DNA of 64,000 nt. It comes from Rhodanobacter thiooxydans (GTDB lineage: Bacteria > Pseudomonadota > Gammaproteobacteria > Xanthomonadales > Rhodanobacteraceae). Both the position numbers and the translations under genes were made by a program. This document shows, piece after piece, positions 18,528 through 29,035 of this stretch (position 1 is the first letter of the stretch; every line of letters begins with the position of its first letter). The stretch lies in assembly GCF_021545845.1 (NCBI RefSeq), contig NZ_CP088923.1:992001-1056000 (forward strand), in the 5' to 3' direction. Below the pieces are notes generated by a model. The model was given only the letters and a program-made list of their open reading frames with translations. It did no database searches and had not been told where the DNA came from.

Positions 18528-19081
18528 GGCACGTAGACCGGTAACCGCTCGAGTGGAACATCCGCGAGCAGCGGCGTCTTGCCGTCCTTGTCCGACAGCA
18601 ACGGTTCGCTCAGCGGCCAGTCGATGCCGAGAGCGGCATCGTTCCAGCGGATGCCGGCGTCGGCCTTCGGGTCGTATAGCGCGGTGCACTGGTAGGTGAA
18701 GGTGGCAAACTCTGAGACTACGCAGAAGCCGTGCGCGAAACCTTCCGGTACCCAGAAGTGGCGATGGTTGTCGGCGGTCAGCATCACGCCGACCGATTGC
18801 CCGAACGTGGGCGAGCCGTGGCGGATATCCACCGCCACGTCGTAGACCTCGCCTTCGAGCACGCTGACCAGCTTGCCCTGCGGGTTCGGCCACTGGTAGT
18901 GCAGGCCGCGCAGTACGCCGCGAGCCGAGCGGGAGACGTTGGACTGCACGAAGCGATGGTCGACGCCGGCCGCGCGGTACTTCGCCTCGTTGTAGCTCTC
19001 GTAGAAGAAGCCGCGGGCATCGCCGAACACCTGCGGCTCGATGATCAGCGCGCCGGGCAGGGATGTTTCGATCACTTTCAT
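18524..19081 (-). CDS. rfbC: dTDP-4-dehydrorhamnose 3,5-epimerase
   Basis: A 185-residue cupin-fold epimerase. Motifs include [16 protein letters not shown], the catalytic histidine region [20 protein letters not shown], and the [11 protein letters not shown] loop. It acts after RfbB and before RfbD in dTDP-L-rhamnose synthesis. ATGA overlaps join it to rfbA upstream and a GTGA to rfbD downstream. Confidence 0.94.
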   Translation of the reverse strand: MKVIETSLPGALIIEPQVFGDARGFFYESYNEAKYRAAGVDHRFVQSNVSRSARGVLRGLHYQWPNPQGKLVSVLEGEVYDVAVDIRHGSPTFGQSVGVMLTADNHRHFWVPEGFAHGFCVVSEFATFTYQCTALYDPKADAGIRWNDAALGIDWPLSEPLLSDKDGKTPLLADVPLERLPVYVP

Positions 19082-19968
19082 CGCACGTGGCCCTGGCGGA
19101 CAAGTTGCTGCAGATACTGGCCGTAGCCGGTCTTGGCCAGCGGCGCGGCCAGCGCCAGCAATTGCTCGGTGTCGATCCAGCCGTTGACGTAGGCGATTTC
19201 CTCCGGGCAGCACACCTTGAGGCCCTGCCGGTTCTCGATGGTCTCGATGTAGTTGCCCGCTTCCATCAGCGACTCGTGGGTGCCAGTGTCGAGCCAGGCG
19301 AAGCCGCGGCCGAGCTGCTCCAGGTGCAGCGAGCCGTCGTCGAGGTAGCAGCGATTGAGGTCGGTGATCTCCAGCTCGCCGCGCGGCGAAGGCTTCAGCG
19401 AGGCGGCGTAGTCGCACACGCGGGCATCGTAGAAGTACAGGCCGGTCACCGCATAATGCGACTTCGGCTGGGCCGGCTTTTCCTCCAGCCCGATCACCTT
19501 GCCGGCGGCATCGAATTCGGCCACGCCATAGCGTTCGGGATCCTTCACCCAGTAGCCGAACACGGTGGCGCCGCGTTCGCGCGAAGCGGCGCGCTTGAGC
19601 CGCTCGGTCAGGCCCACGCCGTAGAAGATGTTGTCGCCCAGCACCAGGCAGCTCGGCTTGCCGTCGACGAAGTCGCGGCCGATGGTGAATGCCTGCGCTA
19701 GGCCATCGGGCGAGGGCTGCACCGCGTAGCGGATGTCGATGCCCCACTGCGAGCCGTCGCCGAGCAGGCGCTGGAACATCGCCTGCTCGTGCGGGGTGTT
19801 GATCACCAGCACCTCGCGGATGCCGGCCAGCATCAAGGTGGCCAGCGGGTAGTAGATCATCGGCTTGTCGTACACCGGCAGCAGCTGTTTGCTGACTGCA
19901 CGGGTGATCGGATGCAGCCGGGTGCCGGAACCGCCGGCAAGGATGATGCCTTTCTGCATGCTGCTCAT
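19078..19968 (-). CDS. rfbA: Glucose-1-phosphate thymidylyltransferase
   Basis: A 296-residue nucleotidyltransferase forming dTDP-glucose. It shows [50 protein letters not shown] and [11 protein letters not shown]. The ATG at 19968 (MSSMQKGII) overlaps the rfbB stop as ATGA, which fixes the start although the frame is open 24 codons upstream. Confidence 0.95.
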   Translation of the reverse strand: MSSMQKGIILAGGSGTRLHPITRAVSKQLLPVYDKPMIYYPLATLMLAGIREVLVINTPHEQAMFQRLLGDGSQWGIDIRYAVQPSPDGLAQAFTIGRDFVDGKPSCLVLGDNIFYGVGLTERLKRAASRERGATVFGYWVKDPERYGVAEFDAAGKVIGLEEKPAQPKSHYAVTGLYFYDARVCDYAASLKPSPRGELEITDLNRCYLDDGSLHLEQLGRGFAWLDTGTHESLMEAGNYIETIENRQGLKVCCPEEIAYVNGWIDTEQLLALAAPLAKTGYGQYLQQLVRQGHVR

Positions 19969-21035
19969 GAACCGAGTCGCTCCATGCGGTAGCTGCCGTC
20001 GAGCACGCGCTGCACCCACGGCTGGTTTGCGAGGTACCAATCCACCGTTTGTGCGATGCCGGTTTCAAAGGTTTGCGAGGGCCGCCAGCCCAGCTCGTTC
20101 TGCAGCTTGCTGGAATCGATCGCATAGCGGCGGTCGTGGCCGGGGCGATCCCTCACGTAGGTGATCAACGATTCGCGTGGGCGGCCGTCGGCCAGCGGCC
20201 GGCATGCATCGAGCAGGCTGCAGATAGTCTTCACCACGGTGATGTTCTCGCGCTCGGCATTGCCGCCCACGTTGTAGGTTTCGCCGACGCGGCCGGCATC
20301 CAGCACGCGACGGATCGCGCTGCAGTGGTCGCCGACGAACAGCCAGTCACGGACGTTCAGGCCGTCGCCGTACACCGGCAGTGGTTCTCCAGCCAGCGCC
20401 TTGGCGGTCACCAGCGGGATGAGCTTCTCCGGGAACTGGTAGGGCCCGTAGTTGTTGGAGCAGTTGGTGGTCAGCACCGGCAGGCCGTAAGTGTGGTGGA
20501 ACGCTCGCACCAGATGGTCGGAGGCGGCCTTCGACGCGGAGTACGGCGAGTTCGGCGCGTATGGCGTGGTCTCGGTGAACTTGCCCTCGGCGCCAAGCGA
20601 GCCGTACACCTCGTCGGTGGACACGTGCAGGAAACGGAACGCCTCGTGGGCGCCGCCTTCCAGGCCGCGCCAGTAGTCGCGGGCGCATTCCAGCAGGCCC
20701 AGCGTGCCGACCACGTTGGTCTGCACAAACTCGGCCGGGCCGTCGATCGAACGGTCCACGTGCGACTCGGCGGCGAAATTCACGATGGCATCGGGCCGGT
20801 GCTCAGCCAGGAGCTTCGCCACCAGCGCGCGATCGCCGATATCGCCATGCACGAACACATGCCGCCCGTTGCCCTGCAGCGACGCCAGCGTGTCCGGATT
20901 GCCGGCATAGGTGAGCTTGTCGAGGTTGATCACGCGCAGGCCGTCGGCCACCGCCTGCAGCACGAAATTGGCGCCGATGAAGCCGGCCCCGCCGGTGATC
21001 AGCAAGGTCTTGCTCCTCGTGGATGATTCGTTCAT
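19965..21035 (-). CDS. rfbB: dTDP-glucose 4,6-dehydratase
   Basis: A 356-residue SDR enzyme and first gene of the rfbBACD operon. It has the NAD-binding [33 protein letters not shown], the YSASKAA catalytic motif and [15 protein letters not shown]. The operon shares a 272-base divergent region with metB (21036-21307), where the rfb promoter must lie, but I find no convincing box for it. Confidence 0.95.
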   Translation of the reverse strand: MNESSTRSKTLLITGGAGFIGANFVLQAVADGLRVINLDKLTYAGNPDTLASLQGNGRHVFVHGDIGDRALVAKLLAEHRPDAIVNFAAESHVDRSIDGPAEFVQTNVVGTLGLLECARDYWRGLEGGAHEAFRFLHVSTDEVYGSLGAEGKFTETTPYAPNSPYSASKAASDHLVRAFHHTYGLPVLTTNCSNNYGPYQFPEKLIPLVTAKALAGEPLPVYGDGLNVRDWLFVGDHCSAIRRVLDAGRVGETYNVGGNAERENITVVKTICSLLDACRPLADGRPRESLITYVRDRPGHDRRYAIDSSKLQNELGWRPSQTFETGIAQTVDWYLANQPWVQRVLDGSYRMERLGS

Positions 21036-21243
21036 CTAATAGTCCTGGGTTTCAGCTGAGTGGGCCTGCACGCGGTTCGAGCGCCGGGTGGGCAGCAAAT
21101 GATGCCGGTTTCGGGCGCGAGGGCCAAGCGGCAGGCGCGGTTGTGGAGACGCCGGAGCGGGAAAGATGCCGAAAAACCGACGGTTTGTTCACTTCGACAT
21201 GAACGACATCCTGATCGGCATGCCCGACAGTTGCTGCTTAACG

Positions 21244-21251
21244 GCTAGAAT
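21244..21251 (+). promoter_or_regulatory. Putative -10 element (GCTAGAAT) of metB
   Basis: The octamer GCTAGAAT is identical to those before the cytochrome c gene and gcvH, 57 bases ahead of the metB ATG. No MetJ-type AGACGTCT repeat is visible in this 272-base intergenic region. Confidence 0.45.
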
Positions 21252-21307
21252 CAGTGGCTTGATCAGCATCCAGGCGATCCGTCCGGCGGGTCGGGAGAAA
21301 CAGAGCG

Positions 21308-22474
21308 ATGAAAAGCGGCAAGCAACGCAGTGAACAGGGAATAGGCACCCGTGCGATCCACGCCGGCCAGCATCCCGATCCCAGCACCGGCGCCATTATG
21401 ACGCCGATCTACGCCACCTCGACCTACGTGCAGGAGAGCCCGGGCAAGCACAAGGGCTATGAGTACTCGCGCACGCAGAATCCTACGCGCATGGCCTATG
21501 AGCGCTGCGTGGCGGACCTGGAAGGCGGTGTGGCCGGTTTCGCCTTCGCCTCCGGCCTGGCTGCGGCGGCGACCGTGCTGGACCTGCTCGACTCGGGCAG
21601 CCACGTGATCGCGATGGATGACCTGTACGGCGGCAGCTACCGCCTGTTCGAGAAGGTGCGGCGTCGCTCGGCCGGGCTGGACTTCAGCTTCATCGACCTG
21701 AACGACGCAGCGGCGCTGAAGGCAGCACTGAGGCCGAACACGCGGATGATCTGGGCGGAAACGCCGACCAACCCGATGCTGAAGCTGGTCGACCTGGCCA
21801 AGGTCGCCGCCTTCGCGAAGAAGCATGGCCTGATCCTGGTGGTCGACAACACGTTCTGCTCGCCGATGGTGCAGCGCCCGCTGGAATTCGGTGCCGACCT
21901 GGTGCTGCACTCGGCCACCAAGTACCTCAACGGCCACTCCGACATGGTGGGCGGCATCGTGGTTGCCAATAGCAAGGAGTTGGCCGAGAAGATGGCGTTC
22001 CTGCAGAACTCAGTGGGTGCGGTGGCCGGCCCGTTCGACGCCTTCCTCGCGATGCGCGGCCTGAAGACATTGCACCTGCGCATGCGTCAGCACTGTGCCA
22101 GCGCGCTGGAACTGGCGACGTGGCTGCAGAAACACCCGGCGGTCGAGCGGGTGATCTACCCCGGCCTGAAGAGCCACCCGCAGCACGCTCTGGCGAAGCG
22201 CCAGATGCATGGTTTCGGCGGCATCATCACGATCGAGGTGAAGGGTGGCCTGAAAAAAGCCAGGCGCATGCTGGAACGCTGCGAATTGTTCGCGTTGGCC
22301 GAGTCGCTCGGCGGCGTCGAGAGCTTGATCGAACACCCGGCGATCATGACGCATGCCTCGGTGCCTGCAGCCAATCGCAAACGACTGGGCATCAGCGACG
22401 GGCTGGTCCGGCTTTCGGTAGGGGTGGAGGACCATGCCGATCTGCGCGATGAACTGGAGGGTGCGTTGCGATGA
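21308..22474 (+). CDS. metB: Cystathionine gamma-synthase / gamma-lyase
   Basis: A 388-residue Cys/Met-metabolism PLP enzyme. The PLP lysine is K205 in HSATKYLNGHSD; YEYSRTQNPTR, FASGLAA and ESLIEHPAIMTHAS are family signatures. It may make cystathionine from O-succinylhomoserine and cysteine (MetB) or cleave it to cysteine (lyase); sequence alone does not separate these. In Xanthomonas the gene marks one border of the variable LPS locus, which fits here: it overlaps wzm by ATGA. GGGAG precedes the ATG. Confidence 0.9.
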   Translation: MKSGKQRSEQGIGTRAIHAGQHPDPSTGAIMTPIYATSTYVQESPGKHKGYEYSRTQNPTRMAYERCVADLEGGVAGFAFASGLAAAATVLDLLDSGSHVIAMDDLYGGSYRLFEKVRRRSAGLDFSFIDLNDAAALKAALRPNTRMIWAETPTNPMLKLVDLAKVAAFAKKHGLILVVDNTFCSPMVQRPLEFGADLVLHSATKYLNGHSDMVGGIVVANSKELAEKMAFLQNSVGAVAGPFDAFLAMRGLKTLHLRMRQHCASALELATWLQKHPAVERVIYPGLKSHPQHALAKRQMHGFGGIITIEVKGGLKKARRMLERCELFALAESLGGVESLIEHPAIMTHASVPAANRKRLGISDGLVRLSVGVEDHADLRDELEGALR

Positions 22475-23328
22475 GTTTAGTGCCGCAACAGGGACGCAGC
22501 GACACCACGGCGCTTCAAGATCGTCGTCGGTGGGAGAATCCGTTTGCTGCGCTGCTCCGGAACAAGTCGTTGACGTGGGAGCTGAGCAAGCGCGAAGTAC
22601 TTGGGCGCTATCGTGGAGCCAGCTTCGGTTTGGCATGGTCGGTCATCAGTCCCTTTCTGATGCTGGGCGTCTACGCTTTCGCCTTCGGAACGGTGATGAA
22701 AAGCCGTTGGCCACATCAGACCGGTGGCGATCATCCGTACGCAGTGATCCTTTTTGTGGGATTGATCGTGCACGGTTTCTTAGCCGAATGCCTCACCCGC
22801 GCACCGACCTTGGTGGTAGGTAATCCGAATTTCGTCAAGCGGGTGGTATTTCCGCTAGACGTGTTGCCATGGCCGATGATGTTCTCGGCGTTGTTCCATG
22901 CTTTGATCAATTCAGTCGTGTTGGCTGTACTGATACTGGTGCTGGAGCATCAATTGCGCCCCACCTTGCTGCTTCTACCCTTGATCTTCGTCCCACTGAT
23001 GTTGTTGACAGTAGGCCTGTCCTGGTTCTTGGCTGCAGTGGGTGTGTACTTTCGGGACATCAGTCAAGTGATGCCGGTCGTAGCCACGGCGATGCTGTTT
23101 CTGTCCTCCGCGATTATTCCCGTCAGCATACTTTCGCCCCCCTTGCAGACCCTGTTTCACTTGAATCCATTGACCTTCTTCATCGACGAGGCTCGTATGG
23201 TCGTGCTCATGGGAGAGTTGCCCAACTGGGGTGGGCTGGCGTTGGCGACTGTAGGTGGATTGCTGACGGCGTGGCTAGGGCATGCCTGGTTCGTGGCGAC
23301 GCAGCGGGGGTTCGCTGATGTCCTCTGA
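22471..23328 (+). CDS. wzm: O-antigen ABC transporter permease Wzm
   Basis: A 285-residue ABC-2-type permease with an amphipathic N-terminus (ELSKREVLGRYRGASFGLAWSV region) and six predicted transmembrane helices. Such permeases pair with Wzt to move undecaprenyl-linked O-polysaccharide across the inner membrane. Its ATG overlaps the metB stop, and its end overlaps wzt by 11 bases. GC content falls visibly from this gene onward. Confidence 0.92.
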   Translation: MSLVPQQGRSDTTALQDRRRWENPFAALLRNKSLTWELSKREVLGRYRGASFGLAWSVISPFLMLGVYAFAFGTVMKSRWPHQTGGDHPYAVILFVGLIVHGFLAECLTRAPTLVVGNPNFVKRVVFPLDVLPWPMMFSALFHALINSVVLAVLILVLEHQLRPTLLLLPLIFVPLMLLTVGLSWFLAAVGVYFRDISQVMPVVATAMLFLSSAIIPVSILSPPLQTLFHLNPLTFFIDEARMVVLMGELPNWGGLALATVGGLLTAWLGHAWFVATQRGFADVL

Positions 23329-24667
23329 GCCGATCATTGAAGTGCGCGGCATGGGCAAAGTCTATCCAATGTATGACAAGCCCCATCATCGGCTGATGCA
23401 GATGATGACAGGTGGAAATCGACGCTGGTACCGTGAGTTTGAGGCCTTGCGCGATATCGATTTCAGCGTCCGTCGTGGCGAGACCGTGGGCATTGTTGGC
23501 CGTAACGGTTCGGGCAAGTCGACATTGCTACAGATTGTCTGCGGTACTTTGGCGCCATCGTCCGGCGAGGTCTATGTGCGTGGGCGCGTGGGCGCCTTGC
23601 TGGAACTCGGCGCCGGCTTCAACCACGAATTCACCGGTCGTGAGAATGTCTATTTGAACGGGTCGGTGCTGGGCTTGACGCGCAGTGAGGTTGACGAACG
23701 CTTCGACGAGATCGCCGCCTTTGCTGATATTGGCGAATTCATTGAACAGCCAGTCAAGAGCTACTCGAGCGGCATGATCATGAGACTGGCGTTCTCGGTG
23801 ATGGCTCATGTCGATGCCGACATTCTGATTATTGACGAAGCGCTTGCTGTCGGCGATGCCTTTTTCGTGCAGAAGTGCATGCGGTATCTGCGTGCCTTCA
23901 AGGAACGAGGAACATTGCTCTTCGTCAGTCACGATGGTGGCGCGGTTACTGGGCTCTGCGACCGCGCCATCTGGTTGGACAAAGGGCGGCTGAAAATGGA
24001 GGGTGCGGCCAAAGCAGTCATGCAGACTTATATTGAGAGCCAGATAGCTGAGCGACAAGGTGGGGAAATCACCCGCGTCGCCAACGGCCCATCACTTGCG
24101 GTAGCTCCCCCGGCACGGCAACCGGACCCGCGGCGAGATCTGCTGGACCGCTCTATATTGCGCAACGACATACAAGTGCTTCCTTTTCATCCCGATCTCG
24201 ACGGGTTTGGAGAGTTCAATGCGCGCGTACTCGATGTAGCCATGTTGGACGAGGCTGGTAAGGCCATTTCCTGCATCATCGGGGGTGAGCGAGTCACGCT
24301 GGAGATCACCGGCATCGCCGAGCAGGATATCGATAACGTCATCGTCGGATTCTATTTGAAGGATCGACTCGGTCAACTTCTGTTCGGTGACAACACCTTT
24401 CTGAGCTATTCCCATCGAACGGGCTATCCCCTCAAAGCCAAAGAATCCTTCAGAGCGCATTTCATGTTCGACATGCCACGACTGCAAATGGGGAGCTACT
24501 TCATTACCGCCGGTATCGCGGATGGTACCCAGGAAAACCATGTGATTCAGCATTGGCTGCATGAGGCACTGATATTCGAGTCTCACGCTCATCCGGGATC
24601 GCCCTCCGGATTGATAGGATTACCCATGCTGGATATCAAGTTGGAGCACGTTTCACGTGAAGACTGA
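23318..24667 (+). CDS. wzt: O-antigen ABC transporter ATPase Wzt with C-terminal glycan-recognition domain
   Basis: A 449-residue protein. Residues about 1-255 are an ABC ATPase with Walker A GRNGSGKST (61-69), signature VKSYSSGMIMRLAFS, Walker B ILIIDEALAVGD and H-loop VSHD. Residues about 290-449 form a beta-rich Wzt C-terminal domain (CIIGGERVTLEI, VGFYLKDRLGQLLFG, GSYFITAGIADG) of the kind that recognises the modified non-reducing end of the O-polysaccharide in E. coli O9a. Its ATG lies within the end of wzm. This indicates ABC-transporter-dependent, not Wzx/Wzy, O-antigen synthesis. Confidence 0.93.
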   Translation: MSSEPIIEVRGMGKVYPMYDKPHHRLMQMMTGGNRRWYREFEALRDIDFSVRRGETVGIVGRNGSGKSTLLQIVCGTLAPSSGEVYVRGRVGALLELGAGFNHEFTGRENVYLNGSVLGLTRSEVDERFDEIAAFADIGEFIEQPVKSYSSGMIMRLAFSVMAHVDADILIIDEALAVGDAFFVQKCMRYLRAFKERGTLLFVSHDGGAVTGLCDRAIWLDKGRLKMEGAAKAVMQTYIESQIAERQGGEITRVANGPSLAVAPPARQPDPRRDLLDRSILRNDIQVLPFHPDLDGFGEFNARVLDVAMLDEAGKAISCIIGGERVTLEITGIAEQDIDNVIVGFYLKDRLGQLLFGDNTFLSYSHRTGYPLKAKESFRAHFMFDMPRLQMGSYFITAGIADGTQENHVIQHWLHEALIFESHAHPGSPSGLIGLPMLDIKLEHVSRED

Positions 24668-26543
24668 GTTCCGCGCCGACGAACATCCGATCGTCTTTCT
24701 TCGGCCGCATTTAACCTTCCCTTATGCCTGGGCAGGACACATTCCTTTTGCTTATTTGGCGATCGATCTCCTGCGCCCCCGATCATTGGTTGAGCTAGGT
24801 ACTGACTCAGGCAATTCGTATCTGGCCTTCTGCCAAGCGATAAGCAAGCTCGGTAGTCATACCACCTGCGTAGCCGTCGATTGCTGGGAAGGTGATGCCC
24901 ATGCTCGACACTATGGTAATGAGGTCTATGACACGCTCAGGGCCTATCACGATCCACGTTATGGTACGTTTTCGCGCCTCTTTCGCAGCTATTTCGATGA
25001 GGCCGTAGATTCATTCGATGAGGGAAGTATCGATCTTTTACATATCGATGGCCTGCATTCGTACGAAGCAGTCAGGCATGATTTCGAAACATGGTTGCCC
25101 AAATTGAGTAATCGTGCGGTCGTGCTCCTTCACGACACGGAGGTGCGCGAGCGTGGCTTTGGCGTTGCACAGTTCCTGCAGGAGCTGTCGGAGCGTTATG
25201 CGACGTTCAATTTCCAGCATAGCAACGGTTTGGGAGTGGTGGTTGTGGGTGCGGAAATTCCGGCTGTGTTTTCCCAGTTCATGAAATATGCCTTGGCGTC
25301 GCCGTATGCCGTGCGGGGCTACTTCGAGGCTCTCGCCGGAACGATCGTTCAGCCTGATGGTACGACGCCAGTTGCCGGAGAAGTGGTAGATGTGGATGTT
25401 GTATCCAGCCTTTATTACCGGCTTGAAAACGAGTCGTTCGATGATCAGCGCACTTTAACGAAACGGATGTCCGGCGATGAAGGAACGTTCCTGTTGCACT
25501 TTGCATTGGCCGACGGCGTGCGACCAGATTACATCCGCCTCGACCCTGCAGAGGTTCCTGGCGTCTTTCATATCGATCGAATCGCCATTGGTGGAACAGA
25601 CAATGTACTGGTGCCACTGGACGCCATAAGTGCGCGCCTAGGTCATGTGAGTGGGCAGATTCTTCCTGGCGATGGCACATCGATTGGGCTCGTTGGCTCA
25701 GATAACGATCCTTATGTCGAGTTGAGTATCGCCGATGTTGTCAGGAATATCCCCAAAGAGAACCCGCTTATCATTGAGATTTCTCTTCGTGTCGAGATTC
25801 TGCTGAGGGACCCTCGACTCTGGAAGATCGCTGCGGCGCAACTGAGCTCGCTGGGTCCCTTGCGCGAAATCGCTCAGACACAGATTGATATTCGGGTGTT
25901 GTCGCGTGAAATTCAGAGTTTGCTGAGTGCTCACAATGAGCAGCATGCTAACTATTGGCGACAGTCGGACGAACTGCACGCCAGCATGACTACCGCCTTG
26001 ACCGGCGTGGTCGAGCAGCGCATGGCCACTGTTCGCAGCAGGCAAGAGGACATTCACGCCCTGCAAGAGCGGTATACCAGCTCACTATTGCCGCAGCAGC
26101 AGATGTCAAACGAGCGACTGGATGCGCTTGATACGCGGCTTGAGGAGCTTGCCGGTATTGTTCAGACGATCGGCGCAAGGCTGGTTGATCTGGCACAACA
26201 GCATGCTTCGCAGAGCAGCGATATCAGCGATCATCTGTCATCTTTTGCGCTTAGCCTGCAGCAGGTCGGGTCAGCACAGGAGAGGATTCAGGCAATCCGG
26301 GATCAACAGTTTGCCGGTTTGCAGGAGCGGCAACAGCAGACGGACTGCCACCTGACCGAGGTAGGGGGGCGACTTGATGCGCTTGCCGCCTTGCATGAGA
26401 CGACTTCAGCTCAGTCACAGGCGGGTAACGCGCAACATGCTCTCGAACTGCATGGCCTGAAAGAACAGCTGGATACCCTGATCGAACTCCAGCAACGCTC
26501 ATTCTTCGGGCGTATCAGGCGTAAGTTTTCTAAACCAGCCTAA
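24657..26543 (+). CDS. Methyltransferase with beta domain and long C-terminal coiled coil (candidate O-antigen chain terminator)
   Basis: A 628-residue three-part protein. Residues 1-210 are a class I SAM methyltransferase of the Methyltransf_24 type (motif I LVELGTDSGNSYL, 43-55; LLHIDGLHSYEAVRHDFETW, 127-146; LLHDTEVRERGFGVAQF). Residues about 220-385 are beta-rich with a YIRLDP motif. Residues about 400-615 are predicted coiled coil, and the end (FFGRIRRKFSKPA) is basic and amphipathic, able to touch membrane. In E. coli O9a, WbdD caps the chain by methylation/phosphorylation and its coiled coil sets chain length; this protein has no kinase domain but a comparable layout. It starts with GTG inside the end of wzt (11-base overlap). 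Function as terminator is inference. Confidence 0.85.
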   Translation: MKTEFRADEHPIVFLRPHLTFPYAWAGHIPFAYLAIDLLRPRSLVELGTDSGNSYLAFCQAISKLGSHTTCVAVDCWEGDAHARHYGNEVYDTLRAYHDPRYGTFSRLFRSYFDEAVDSFDEGSIDLLHIDGLHSYEAVRHDFETWLPKLSNRAVVLLHDTEVRERGFGVAQFLQELSERYATFNFQHSNGLGVVVVGAEIPAVFSQFMKYALASPYAVRGYFEALAGTIVQPDGTTPVAGEVVDVDVVSSLYYRLENESFDDQRTLTKRMSGDEGTFLLHFALADGVRPDYIRLDPAEVPGVFHIDRIAIGGTDNVLVPLDAISARLGHVSGQILPGDGTSIGLVGSDNDPYVELSIADVVRNIPKENPLIIEISLRVEILLRDPRLWKIAAAQLSSLGPLREIAQTQIDIRVLSREIQSLLSAHNEQHANYWRQSDELHASMTTALTGVVEQRMATVRSRQEDIHALQERYTSSLLPQQQMSNERLDALDTRLEELAGIVQTIGARLVDLAQQHASQSSDISDHLSSFALSLQQVGSAQERIQAIRDQQFAGLQERQQQTDCHLTEVGGRLDALAALHETTSAQSQAGNAQHALELHGLKEQLDTLIELQQRSFFGRIRRKFSKPA

Positions 26544-26662
26544 GTATGATTTCAGGGCATCAAGGTCAAGCTTCGACTTGCCCATGATTGATCGATAAAT
26601 GGCTCAGTGCTGGGATCATGTATCAAAGTATCTGCTGTGTGGTGACTCTAGGGGAGTAGAGA

Positions 26663-28996
26663 GTGAAATTGTTTCAGGGAAAAGCAGGCGTGACGAATGG
26701 AGCGTTCGCGTTGCAGGCTCGTGCTGTTCACCAGCTGTCGGCATTGGATGGCGTGCCATCAGCATGGAAGGCTACGGGAAACGATCCGTATTTTCATTTG
26801 TTGAGCAGCACTGGGCAATCGGTTGAGCTGTCGGGTGGCTGGTATTTGTTTAAAATTCTCGTGAAGGAACGCAGCGGGAGCCTGGATACGCCACGACTGT
26901 ACGTTGACTATTATGGAGTCGGCTTCTCCGAAGCCTTCACCTTTGCCTTGGCTCCGATGCGCACCAGCCGCGGCTTCGTTGGGCTGGTGCGTTTTGAGCA
27001 AGCTGTTACTGGATTGCGTTTCGACCCCTCCGTTGCACCTTGTGAGTTCTCGTTGGAGAGCGTTTCACTGCACAGGTTGTCGAAGTGGGCAGCGGCATGG
27101 TTCATGTACAGAGCCATCGTGCAGCGTGAGCACCATCCGATTGAGTTGCTCCGGCAGGGATGGGCCGAGCACCGCCGGCACGGTGCCAGAAAGTTTGGCG
27201 ACTGGCTGTACAGTCGTTACACGCCGCGGACAATGAGTGGATTGCTGGACTACCCTGCCTGGATCGAACGGCACGACACAGTAAGCAGAAGCGACATTCG
27301 GGCCATGCGACGACAATCCAAAGCGCGGGGGCGTCGGCTCACGATTTCAGTGATCATGCCTGTCTACAATCCGCCGGAAGTCTGGCTGCGGCGGTGCCTG
27401 GACAGCGTATTGCAACAGGCTTACCCGCATTGGGAGCTATGTGTAGCCGATGATGCGTCGACCGCGCCGCACGTCAAAACGATCCTGAAGGGATATGCGG
27501 CGCGAGACGCGCGCATCAAGGTGATATTCCGCGAAACCAACGGCCATATTTCGGAAGCTTCGAATTCCGCACTCGCGCTGGCCACGGGCGAATGGGTTGC
27601 ACTGCTCGATCACGATGACGAGTTGCCGGTGCATGCGCTCTACATGGTGGCCAAGGCGATCAATGAGCGTCCGGACGCTCGGCTCATCTATTCCGATGAA
27701 GACAAGATCGATGAGTACGGGCGGCGATTCGACCCCTATTTCAAGCCTGACTGGAACCCGGATCTGTTCCTCGGCCAGAACATGGTCTCGCATTTCGGTG
27801 CGTATCACACTGACCTGGTGCGTGATGTCGGAGGCTTCCGCAAAGGCTATGAGGGTAGCCAAGACTATGATCTGGCCCTGCGTTGCATTGAAAGGTTGCG
27901 CCCCGAGCAGATCGTGCATATCCCGCACGTGCTCTATCACTGGCGTGCCATTGAAGGATCCACGGCGCTGGCGAAGGGTGAGAAAAATTACGCAGCCATC
28001 GCTGGCGGCCGTGCGCTGGAGGATCATTTTGCGCGTACGGGTGTGTCAGGCGTGATCGTTCATGCCGCCGAGCACGGGTATCGCGCACAACGCCCGGTTG
28101 ACAACCGATGCCAGCCCAAGGTCAGCCTGATTGTGCCGACTCGGGATCGCGTGGATCTGCTGCGCATGTGTGTCGACAGCATTCTCGAAAAGACCGAATA
28201 CGACAACTACGAAATTGTGGTCGTGGATAACCAGTCTATTGAGCCGATGACGCATACCTATTTCGATTCATTGAAAGGGCACCCCAAAGTTCGCGTCTTC
28301 GGATACGACGCGCCTTTCAATTATTCCGAGATGAACAATGTTGCTGTTGCATCCACCAATGGCGATATCGTCGGCTTGATCAACAACGACATCGAAGTCA
28401 TCAATGGCGACTGGCTCTGCGAGATGGTCAGCCATGCGGTGCGCCCGGAAATTGGAGCCGTTGGAGCCATGCTCTATTACCCCAACGGCACTATCCAGCA
28501 TGCCGGCGTCATGCTGGGGGTCGGCGGTGTAGCCAATCACGCCTACATTGGCATGTTGAAAGGTTACGGCGGGCAGATGTCACGCGCATTGCTGGTGCAG
28601 AACCTCTCTGCCGTGACCGCGGCATGCCTCTTGATACGACGCGAGACATTTGACGCAGTGGGCGGACTCGATCCGCGCCTGCAAGTGGCATTCAATGACG
28701 TGGATTTCTGCCTGCGCGTGCGTGAAAAAGGTTTTCGCAACCTGTGGACACCGCATGCGGAGCTTTATCACCATGAATCCGCAAGTCGTGGCTATGAGGA
28801 CACGCCGGCCAAGCATGAGCGCTTCACGCGCGAAGTGGCGGTCATGACGGAACGGTGGGGAGATCAGCTGCTGAAGGATCCTGCATACAACCCGAACCTG
28901 ACGTTTGGGACCACCGATTTCGCATTGGCCATAGATCCACGTTCGGCGCGGCTGATCGACATCATTGCGGGGAATGCATCCGTCCTGGCGACTTGA
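26663..28996 (+). CDS. Two-domain GT2 glycosyltransferase (probable O-antigen assembly enzyme)
   Basis: A 777-residue cytoplasmic protein. Residues 1-140 are a beta-rich domain with GLRFDP (117-122) resembling domains in two neighbours. Two GT2 (GT-A fold) domains follow: the first, about 227-430, with TISVIMPVYNPPEVWLRRCL, VADDAS and DHDDE (316-320); the second, about 487-740, with VSLIVPTRDRVDLLR, VVDNQS and INNDIEV. Such tandem enzymes often make alternating linkages, for example rhamnosyl. It starts with GTG at 26663, behind GGGGAGTAGAGA. A perfect hairpin terminator follows at 29036. Confidence 0.88.
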   Translation: MKLFQGKAGVTNGAFALQARAVHQLSALDGVPSAWKATGNDPYFHLLSSTGQSVELSGGWYLFKILVKERSGSLDTPRLYVDYYGVGFSEAFTFALAPMRTSRGFVGLVRFEQAVTGLRFDPSVAPCEFSLESVSLHRLSKWAAAWFMYRAIVQREHHPIELLRQGWAEHRRHGARKFGDWLYSRYTPRTMSGLLDYPAWIERHDTVSRSDIRAMRRQSKARGRRLTISVIMPVYNPPEVWLRRCLDSVLQQAYPHWELCVADDASTAPHVKTILKGYAARDARIKVIFRETNGHISEASNSALALATGEWVALLDHDDELPVHALYMVAKAINERPDARLIYSDEDKIDEYGRRFDPYFKPDWNPDLFLGQNMVSHFGAYHTDLVRDVGGFRKGYEGSQDYDLALRCIERLRPEQIVHIPHVLYHWRAIEGSTALAKGEKNYAAIAGGRALEDHFARTGVSGVIVHAAEHGYRAQRPVDNRCQPKVSLIVPTRDRVDLLRMCVDSILEKTEYDNYEIVVVDNQSIEPMTHTYFDSLKGHPKVRVFGYDAPFNYSEMNNVAVASTNGDIVGLINNDIEVINGDWLCEMVSHAVRPEIGAVGAMLYYPNGTIQHAGVMLGVGGVANHAYIGMLKGYGGQMSRALLVQNLSAVTAACLLIRRETFDAVGGLDPRLQVAFNDVDFCLRVREKGFRNLWTPHAELYHHESASRGYEDTPAKHERFTREVAVMTERWGDQLLKDPAYNPNLTFGTTDFALAIDPRSARLIDIIAGNASVLAT

Positions 28997-29035
28997 AACG
29001 GTTCCGCATGCCTGGTTTCAAGCACGTCTGGGATC

